A stretch of DNA of 64,000 nt from Symsagittifera roscoffensis. Taxonomy: Eukaryota; Xenacoelomorpha; Acoela; Convolutidae. The stretch covers positions 42,048,395-42,112,394 of the forward strand of contig NC_087062.1 of NCBI RefSeq assembly GCF_963678635.1. The letters run 5' to 3'. The notes beneath the pieces were generated by a model, which worked only from the letters and a program-made list of their open reading frames with translations, was not told the DNA's origin and made no database searches. Shown in pieces: positions 57,103 through 64,000 of this stretch. The position numbers and the translations under genes are program-made. The stretch's first letter is position 1. Each line of letters opens with the position of its first letter.

Positions 57103-57288
57103 ATTGCGCTAAGATTTGTCGCTAAGAGGAGTGCGCTAGGTTCCGGGGTGACTGCACCCTATGGAAAAATCGACGACTTGGGCAGAGTGGAGATCTCCCA
57201 GGAGACGATGAAGAAAACGGGAGCTGACAGTGTCACGTTACCAGCAAAGACCTCTGGAGCCCAGGACATCACATGTGATACTGGGTGA
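56143..57288 (+). pseudogene. Downstream module segments 1-2, D1 copy
   Basis: The frame 56143-56709 (188 codons) and the frame 56824-57288 (154 codons) are almost the same as 59620-60180 and 60304-60560. A stop TAG at 56707 replaces the Tyr codon present at 60183 in D2. The last third (GVTAPYGKIDDLGRVEISQETMKKTG) is not duplicated and leads into the SGNH domain in another frame. Function unknown. Confidence 0.6.
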
Positions 57289-57738
57289 CAGTTTGGTGAG
57301 AGTTCTCCAAAATCTGAGGACCTCTTGGATCACCACGGTGATGATCTTTAAAGGTACCACGATAGCCCAGCTATATTGAATGGTGGAGCTAATGAACCCA
57401 TGAAGGATCCCTAACATAATGCTCCTAATAGGAACAAACAATGTGTCCAGAGGTTCAGATGAGGAAGAGGCACAATGGTAATCGATGATGGTGTGCATAT
57501 TCACCGAGTTATCAGCTGGAACAACATACTGAGAAATCTGGCGAGTCGCAATGCTGGACGGATGATCCTCATGGATATTGAACATGAGCTCAGAGCTATG
57601 GATCAGGCCAGAATCACCACCGATGGAATCCACTTTGATAGTATAGAAGGACAAGCCTGGATGAACAGAGTCTTCCAGGAGCGACTGGATGAAATGGAGG
57701 TCGAGCTCTTTGACACGGGAGTACTAAAGAAAGAATGA
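57240..57738 (+). pseudogene. SGNH/GDSL hydrolase-like domain of host element 3
   Basis: Block I: VILGDSLVR, with GDSL at 57284-57295 (nucleophile Ser). Block III: MLLIGTNNVS, GTNN at 57431-57442 (oxyanion Asn). Block V: ITTDGIHFD, with Asp-Gly-Ile-His at 57622-57633 (catalytic Asp and His). All key residues of the SGNH family are present at a usual spacing of about 115 residues. SGNH enzymes hydrolyse esters; a related domain is known in ORF1 proteins of some CR1/L2 LINEs. Three in-frame stops (near 57377, 57399 and 57479) and a frame change near 57475 break this copy. The 57475-57738 frame is open for 87 codons. Confidence 0.8.
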
Positions 57739-58323
57739 ACGACGTATGAGCCGGCACTCTCAACCTTTGTGCCCCCAACCTAGAAACACGTCTGGGAGCA
57801 GTCCCAGCCGTGACCTACAGGTCGCAAAGCTCCAGCGAGCCAGGGCAAAGAACGGACGTACTGGACCGATTGGAAGAAGCGCCAGTAAGAAGAACTATTC
57901 ATCCACGGAGAAGACTAGGACCTGTCAATCCGTCTACGGAGACAACAGGTATGTGGAGATCGGAAACGAGATCGGAAACCAGATCGCAAAACCAGATCGG
58001 AGACTATGAGTACCCGAGAAGAACGACGACCAGACAGAAGCTCTTTTATAAGGTCGAGGCCCATACCTTAGCATGTCTATAAACAGGACCTGATGAAATT
58101 GAACCTTAAGACGGTAAGGATGCTGAATGGAGCAAGGCTTTTCGTCAACGGACTGTACTCAATCGCAGGTGTGGACTGGTTGATAGCAGCTGGCATTAAC
58201 TTCAGCTCCACGACCGCCTTAAGATTTGCCGATTTAGAGGGACTGCCCTCAAACAACACAATGGGTCCAGTAAGTGCAAGGCCTTTGCAGGACGTGAAAA
58301 TGAATCATGGTGAAGGAAATTGA
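57739..58323 (+). pseudogene. Linker and VDWLIAAG domain, element 3
   Basis: A basic, Ser/Arg-rich linker (TRLGAVPAV, RRTIHPRRRLGPVNP) reads across frames 57746-58082. Then the frame 58093-58323 has VDWLIAAGINFSS, FADLEGLPSNNTMGP and a terminal VKMNHGEGN, as in element 1 at 31000-31268. Unknown. Function cannot be proposed. Confidence 0.6.
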
Positions 58324-58475
58324 GAAGAAAGACCCGGAAGATTCTTGACAACGAGGGCACCGATAGGACAATAAATGAAAATGTTCAAGCAAATACGAGC
58401 ACCCTATCTCACGTGAATGAAAGAACGTAACCTAAACAGTTGACTCAAGAAGGCGATGTTCAGAAATAGGGTGGG

Positions 58476-59003
58476 ATGCAGATGATTAGGAAGGACGAGA
58501 CTATCTTTGCGGCGTATGATAAAGTAAAAATGAGAAAAGCAAAGATTTTGATAGTCGCGAACTCAGACTTCGCGCATACCTCCAAGTCTCTGTTTTGGCC
58601 TGACGTTATAATGCTGGCAGCAGTCGACCTGAACCTAATGCAGTCGGTGTCAATGGCAATCGGGATACAACAACAAACGGAAATGAACCCGATTACTATC
58701 GTATTTGCCGGCATAAACGACCATCTACACAGTAGGGGTTTTCTGAGCAGACTCAGAGAGACTACAACGGCAGAGGACGCAGTTTGGCTAGCGATAAAGG
58801 ATATCCTCGAATCGATGGGTGAGATAATAGATACACTGAAAGAAGGTGCATTCCCGAAGATAACACCGAAAGCTGTGTTTGCACTGTCTCCGGGATATGC
58901 GCATCTCCCGGATGGACTGAAGTTTGTATATGCGATGGTGGCGTTGCTCTCGGAAGGGAAATATGATGTGATCATTTCTGCCCCGAATCACGGAAAACAG
59001 TGA
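58476..59003 (+). pseudogene. Second SGNH-like domain candidate, element 3
   Basis: A 175-codon frame with alternating beta-strand and helix patterns: AKILIVANSDFAHTS (58542-58574), DVIMLAAVDLNLMQS, PITIVFAGINDHLHS with GINDH at 58710-58724, then KAVFALSPGYAHLPDGLKFVYAM and YDVIISAPNH. GINDH matches the GxND block of SGNH hydrolases, and the first strand sits where GDS would be, but reads NSD. A DxxH block is not evident. It may be a degenerate or inactive SGNH-like domain; the evidence is thinner than for 57240-57738. Confidence 0.5.
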
Positions 59004-60581
59004 AGAACTTAAGAACTTAGCGCGGAATTGCCGGCATGACATCTCGAATGCAATGCGAGGATTTAGGGACCGTTCATTGCACATGTTAGCATTAGATGAA
59101 GTACTGGGGTTGGAACTGTCAAACTGACAACTCAAACTTAGACCAGGAATTGACGATGACCATCGAGTAATAGTAGCGATGTCTAACGACTTATGGTTCC
59201 GAGGATTGGAAATAAAAGAGGAATGAGAAAGATGGAAGAACTCCAAGGAGACGAGAGTTTACTTGGAAGCGATGGTCTTGCGAATGAAACCAGAACACTT
59301 GACCCCTCGGATAGCCGCATTGGGCATGGACGCTTTCGAACGAGGCCCAGTGATGATCAAGAATAATCATGTCTACCTAGCTGGTGAAAAAAGTAAATCT
59401 GGCCGAAAATGCTGAAGAGAAGTCAGCCGAGTTTGTAAACAGCATGCGCCAAATTACCCTGGAAGCTTTCTGGACACAGAATGTGAAAGGGAGAAGAAGG
59501 CTTTGACCGGACTGACAGCATGCTGGAAGGGTTGGGAGCAGGATGGACCGCAACCTTCCTGGCAAAAGTCTACCCCTCGCTCTCTCGATACCTGATCAGA
59601 GAGTTCCTCCAAGCAGTCATGAGGTTATCAATCGCGGAAATACTAGCCCTGTTTGTGACGTTTGGAGTTGGAGCGGAGACTTTTGTGAGGGAACCCGTGG
59701 TACTGCTCACTGAAGGAGTGCAGAACTGGCGGTTAGATGCACTACTGACGCTAATTGCGGAAACGAATGGGAACTACGGAGGATTGATGAATCTGACTCG
59801 CTACCATGAGCAAATGAGAGAGAATGCAAGGAGGTTTGACCTGAAGCTACCCACTGATTTCTGGACCAAGATAAGAGATCTGCGACATTCTCTTATCCAG
59901 TACCTCCTGCAGCAGAATCGCTTTGGAACAGGAGAGGATGAGACAATCGAAAAGGAAGAAGACGTGCGACGTCATGCTGGTGGCATGCCCCTGTTAACTG
60001 ACCTGAGCCTGGCCATGAGGACCAATCCCTTAGCGCTGATCAGAGGAGACACAGAGTTCATGACGGTGATATACTGTCCTGCAGTCACGTTTGTATTCCC
60101 TGACGTTAAAGTGAAGGCATACAGGAGGTCGGTGTTGCACCTGAACCTAATATCAGCTGCGGATGGAAGTGCACTTAATTGGTATGAACAGCACGCACTA
60201 CGAGAAATGATGAGTGAGGACTTGTTGTTCGCAAAAAAAATCAAAAAAACCGGAGATGACTGTCATAAGTTTTGATGATCACTTCCGTAATCGTATGGGT
60301 TAAGTGGATAGAGGGCACATCGAAAAATTCCCGAAGCTCTGGAATCTTAGCCCCTACAACAGAAGGAACGGCGAGATTACAAGAATTCTTCGTCGAACTG
60401 CATCATATCACAAATTGAGAGAAGAAACAAAAGGCTGGGGTGACTACAAGAAACTGCCAGAAGAGATCCCCGAATTTCCCCTGATTAGAAGGATGTTGCT
60501 CGGAGCAGACTCCGTAGTACAAACCCCTAGGTTGAGAAAGGAGAATGGCAAAGTTCTTCGAGACGACGATATCCTGTTTCG
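58791..60581 (+). repeat. Downstream-module block D2 (single-copy form)
   Basis: This is the block whose copy lies at 54673-57102. Compared segments differ by only a few bases, far less than either differs from element 1 (31790-33560). The duplication is therefore recent relative to the element's decay. Confidence 0.85.
59520..60275 (+). pseudogene. Downstream module segment 1, element 3 (251-codon frame)
   Basis: The longest open frame of the module. MLEGLGAGWTATFLAKVYPSL, LFVTFGVGAETFVREPVVLL, FDLKLPTDFWTKIRDLRHSL, GGMPLLTDLSLAMR and HLNLISAADGSALNWYEQH appear in order. It seems mostly helical and soluble, with no Cys/His metal site. Conserved with element 1 at 32469-33200 at the protein level, which suggests it was under selection while the element was active. 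Upstream frames (59020-59500) contain stops. Confidence 0.6.
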
Positions 60582-60808
60582 TGGGCAGAAACGCTGCTGT
60601 GCTGCAGTATACGCAGTTTGCCTACACGGATGAAACAAGGAGGAGACGGATGAAAAATGCAGCAACTCCGAAACTTGGCGGATTTGACAAAGAATGGGCG
60701 AAACTGGATCTGGCGCCAATGGTTATGAGAGGCAAGACGGACTTGCAAGAAGCCTCACTAATCTTGATGAGTGTAAAACCGGAGTTATTGTTGAGCGGGA
60801 AACTTTAA
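60304..60808 (+). pseudogene. Downstream module segment 2, element 3
   Basis: The frame 60304-60633 (VDRGHIEKFPKLWNLSPYN, KKLPEEIPEFPLIRRMLLGADSVV) passes by a one-base shift near 60575 to the frame 60545-60808 (CFVGRNAAVLQYTQFAY, KLDLAPMVMRGKTDLQEASLILM). Element 1 holds the same order. Unknown function. Confidence 0.55.
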
Positions 60809-61209
60809 ACCGGAACTGTGCGACGAAGACGTCAAAGTAATGCACGGAGAAGAAGAAGATCGATCAGCTGACAACAAGAAATGAAGAGCAAGGACCCTCG
60901 AGTTCAGGAAAGAATCCGAAGCGAGAGAATTGTCAGGGAGGACGCCGTCGATTGAAAGAGCCTATGCAACAGGATCCCGATCAGTCTGAGAAAGAGGACG
61001 ATAAGGCTTCGACGGGCGGGATGTCCGGCCTGGACTTCAACTTCCTCAGCGACTTTGAAAAGGGCACAGACACGTTAGAAGGAACGACTGAGCCAGCAGA
61101 CGAGGGAACTTCCACGCTAGAACCTCCTTCGGCCTTCATAGAAATGAACTGGAGTTTGCTTGAGACCAGCTCTCCGGGCAATTCTAAAAATAAAGAAAAA
61201 AATTTTTAA
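60809..61209 (+). pseudogene. Acidic linker, element 3
   Basis: The frame 60952-61209 is acidic and Ser/Pro-rich (EKEDDKASTGGMSGLDFNFL, LEGTTEPADEGTSTLEPPS), matching 33960-34230. Probably disordered. Confidence 0.5.
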
Positions 61210-61920
61210 TGGAATCTCCGCGGAGAAGAAGAATAGAAGGCACTGCCAGAGTACCTTTCTTGGGAACGTTGCCCGAAGAAGAGTGCGAAATTCATCACAG
61301 AGACCACGAGAATAGGATGAGTTGTAGTATGGATAGAGTTGCCTTCATGGAAGAGGTATGGACTATAGTTCAGAGCTACGGAACTCAGTCTATGCTGAAA
61401 ACAGGTCTCAACAGACCACTAATGCGGGAAATCCTTGACAAACTCGACGAGTGTGAAGGAAGATTGAGCGAGTTATTGATCGACTCGGCCACTGATGAGA
61501 GTGAGGCAAATTCTCCGATAAAAGCAACACCGCAAGAGGGCAACGATGAAGTAGTGTATCTGTAGAGAACCAGAAAAGGAACGATGCGATCAAAGATGGT
61601 GATTGACATGAATAACGATATGAAAATGAAATTTGGCACCAAAGTGACATTAGGGAAAACTTGAAAAACGAAGATGGACTCTAAAGTCTCGGTAAAAGCT
61701 GACAATTCAGCCAAAAGAAAGTGCGTCGAAGAAGCCATGGACATGGGACAGGCACAGACAGAATGTTGACTGACGTAGCTATGGTGCCACCATTCTCATG
61801 GCAGGATTAAAATCAGCCTGTTATAAAACCAAGAGGAGTGACCGCACTCTGACTGGAGCAACATTAGAAATGGAAATACTCAGCCAATGTGGATAGAGTA
61901 CCCTAAAAGATTTCAAACCA
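61209..61920 (+). pseudogene. Downstream module segment 3, element 3
   Basis: The frame 61209-61565 has MESPRRRRIEGTARVPFLG, MDRVAFMEEVWTIVQSY, and LNRPLMREILDKLDECEGRLSELL. A TAG at 61563 interrupts it; a basic stretch (61570-61740) follows in the same and other frames. Colinear with 34240-34900. Confidence 0.5.
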
Positions 61921-61926
61921 TCTTCC

Positions 61927-62346
61927 ATGAACCATGGAAAGGGAAGCGTCGTAGGACAGCTAGTCCCAGTGGAATACAGCCGATTGACAGTGTCGGAAAC
62001 CCATATCAATGCTGGTGGATACATGGAGATGGTGGAAAACAGAAACTCGGCTAGAGGAAACTTAATTGGTCTAGAAAATAAAAGTGCTTTTGAAGGTTGC
62101 TTAGAGACAATAATACAAGGCATAAGAATGAAACAGAAGGCATACGGAACTCTGGTCTCTTCTGAGATGCGCGCGGAAACGATAGACCAGTTGGTGAGCC
62201 TACCATGGAAACCAGTGGTGTTACGGCACTTCGAAGAAGAAATGAGAACCACCCCGAAGATACATGCTCTGATAGCGATACCCTATGCGAGAACAGAATT
62301 GCAACCTAGGTTCGCATGGTGCATGACTGGACTGACACGGGGGTAA
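61927..62346 (+). pseudogene. Downstream module segment 3b, element 3
   Basis: A 139-codon frame: VVGQLVPVEYSRLTVSETHINAGGYMEMVENRNSARG, then AYGTLVSSEMRAETIDQLVSLP, and ALIAIPYARTELQPRFAWCM. In element 1 (34920-35340) it is broken by stops and deletions. Unknown function; no motif. Confidence 0.5.
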
Positions 62347-62349
62347 AAC

Positions 62350-63104
62350 GACTCAGAAGAAAGAAAAAGATCGAAGGGAGAGAAGATATTCTTAATGACG
62401 AGCTTGAGAGATCTAATGACCCAAGAAGGAGCGGCAGTAGCGGGCACGAAACAGAGAGACGCTCCAGTTTCATTCGATTCATGCTGGAATAAATATCAGT
62501 GCCGGAGTTGAACACTTGTGTCAAGATGCTAAAGGAAGTTGATGAACGAGCGAAAGCTTTGCTCTTATTAGCACTCATGGACATCCATCAGAGCAAACCG
62601 ATGCAAGTGAACATAAGGGAACCTGTGGAACTGGAACCAATGAAGAAGATTGACGAGATAAGGAGATTCTCTAACAAGGAGATGAGGCTCACAAAAGAAT
62701 CTATGGGAGTACTGCCGAAGTCCAGTGAATACTCTGGACCGATCAGGAATAAATCGTACAGTAACGTATCTGGAATCGTAGGGATCGCGTACAACCCTTT
62801 CATAATTGAAGACATACGCGATTGCTTCTTCGATTACGAGCAAGCGGTGTTGCTAAGATTCTGGACGTCAAGAATTGCAACGATAAGAAGCGCTGCTAAT
62901 CAGCAGACTAAGCTGGGTTTTGTGTTGGATGAAAAAGTGATTGCACCTTCAGCGCCAAAATCTGACAACTGGGTAGAATTTGGACTGGGATTCTCGGACG
63001 AACTGCTAAAAACAAGTCGTATGGTGGTATGGGAGCTGATGAAACCATCATGGTGTCCGAGTCCTAACGCTGATTCGATACTGCGTGCGACACAGGATGT
63101 GTAG
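62350..63104 (+). pseudogene. Downstream module segment 4, element 3
   Basis: The 201-codon frame 62499-63104 has LNTCVKMLKEVDERAKALLLLALMDIHQSKPMQVN, YNPFIIEDIRDCFFDYEQAVLLRFW, and MVVWELMKPSWCPSPNADSILRATQDV. It ends in a TAG where element 1 has a Gln codon (35829). Preceding sequence from 62350 reads SERKRSKGEKI in another frame. Unknown function; alpha-helical character. Confidence 0.55.
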
Positions 63105-63791
63105 AGGGAATTGAAGTCAGACTGTAACTTGCGTTCACTGAACATCATTTACAATTTGATGACGACGGCCTCTAAGAGCAACGGAGAAGACAAAGTGGAG
63201 TTGCCTGGCTGGGGACCAGAGGACTAGGTTAAGCCTGGTAGCTGTATGGCGAAAGTCTGTGGACTAGAGGGTCAAATCTGTGGAGGTCTGGATTGCGTGA
63301 AGACCCTTGCGAAGCAACACAAGCAATTAACAATATCAATTGGGAACATCGTAATGATAGCAAAAACTGAAAAGGAATTGATTGCAGACTGCCATGGAGG
63401 AACTGAGGTGAATTTAGTGACTGCAATAGGATTCTACAGCATTTTTGGTTCTCTAGAGTCACTATTGAATCCTGAAAAAAAGATTGAGATGGTCACGACC
63501 ATCAAGGTAGAAGTGTTTCCGGTAGTTTTGCAAACCGAGCAAAAGTATATTGGAAAGTGGAAGGAAGCGATCGAGGCGGAAATGAACATCCGGCAGAGTG
63601 AAACCTATTGTAGACTGTCGGGAGTGCGATATTTAGTGGGACCAACATTAGCTCCAACGTTCAAGAGCAGATACCCAGTGCATTTGTTAGGGGTGAATGT
63701 GATAAGTGAGAGGACGATCATGGACCAAGCCTTCTCAGTGCCGAAGTGCGTAAGGTTAGCGAGGAAGTCAGAAAAGTCTTACGAGTTATAA
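63105..63791 (+). pseudogene. Downstream module segment 5, element 3
   Basis: The 181-codon frame 63246-63791 has GLEGQICGGLDCVKTLAKQHKQL, LIADCHGGTEVNLVTAIGFYSIFGSLESLL, and RYLVGPTLAPTFKSRYPVHLLGVNVISERTIMDQAF. It is better preserved than in elements 1 and 2. DCHGGTEVNLVTA is a short conserved phrase with Asp, Cys and His that might be functional, but this is speculation. Confidence 0.55.
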
Positions 63792-64000
63792 TGCAAGATG
63801 TTCTCAGCAGTTCCAGAGAGAACCAAAGAAGAATTAGAGCCGATACTGGGAAAGAAGTTCATGGGATACGTGAGTGGGACCTTCACTGACTTTGAGAGAC
63901 AGAAACAGAGAGGATCAACCGTTACAGATTATAATACAGTAGACGAGAATGATGAAGTCCACCGAGTGATGATGGAAGTGGAACCATTACTGGAAGCTTC
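63792..64000 (+). pseudogene. Downstream module continuing past the window edge
   Basis: The readable frame (TDFERQKQRGSTVTDYNTVDENDEVHRVMMEVEPLLEAS) matches 36500-36620 and 43540-43660. The rest of element 3 and any third long repeat on its far side lie outside the window. Confidence 0.6.

Overview
This window looks like repeat-dense nuclear DNA from an invertebrate animal. I see no host gene, rRNA, operon or bacterial feature. Nearly every coding trace belongs to a retroelement: CR1/Jockey-type LINEs, a Ty1/copia element whose primer site fits a metazoan initiator tRNA-Met, a Ty3/gypsy element whose primer site fits tRNA-Ser, Penelope-like GIY-YIG endonuclease pieces, and a very large Ty3-like element. 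The species cannot be named from this sequence.

Layout. 1-3103 is the 3' part of a LINE with one uninterrupted frame. 3104-6999 has no recognisable gene, only a possible tRNA-derived SINE. 7000-10085 (minus) is a decayed Jockey-type LINE. 10205-12440 is a decayed copia-like element without a reverse transcriptase. 12441-14609 is non-coding, with a 103-bp imperfect hairpin and an (AC)n microsatellite.

14610-64000 is a tandem array of one giant retroelement family, here called the host element. Three homologous long repeats that behave as LTRs start with TGTGAC at 14610 (A), 38795 (B) and 45676 (C). Each leads into the same gag start (20353, 42641, 50021). Between A and B lies a long internal region: gag, zinc knuckles, integrase, an SGNH/GDSL-hydrolase-like domain, then about 7 kb of unrecognised downstream coding sequence. 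Between B and C lies a shredded mini-derivative. After C lies the most complete copy: gag, coiled coil, capsid, zinc knuckles, protease, the start of RT, then a rearranged and partly duplicated downstream region that runs off the window. All copies carry stops and frameshifts.

A separate 7.4-kb Ty3/gypsy element (23184-30578, minus strand) is nested inside the first host element. It has TG...CA LTRs, a tRNA-Ser-type primer site overlapping the gag start codon and a 5-bp target duplication GGTGC. It landed inside the Asp-Gly-Ala-His motif of the host SGNH domain.

The most interesting system is the host element: a Ty3-like gag-pol followed by a canonical GDSL/SGNH esterase domain, a second possible SGNH-like domain and several kilobases of conserved but unrecognised protein. 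Its multi-kilobase LTRs contain a 25-bp minisatellite, and in two of the three copies Penelope-like remnants.
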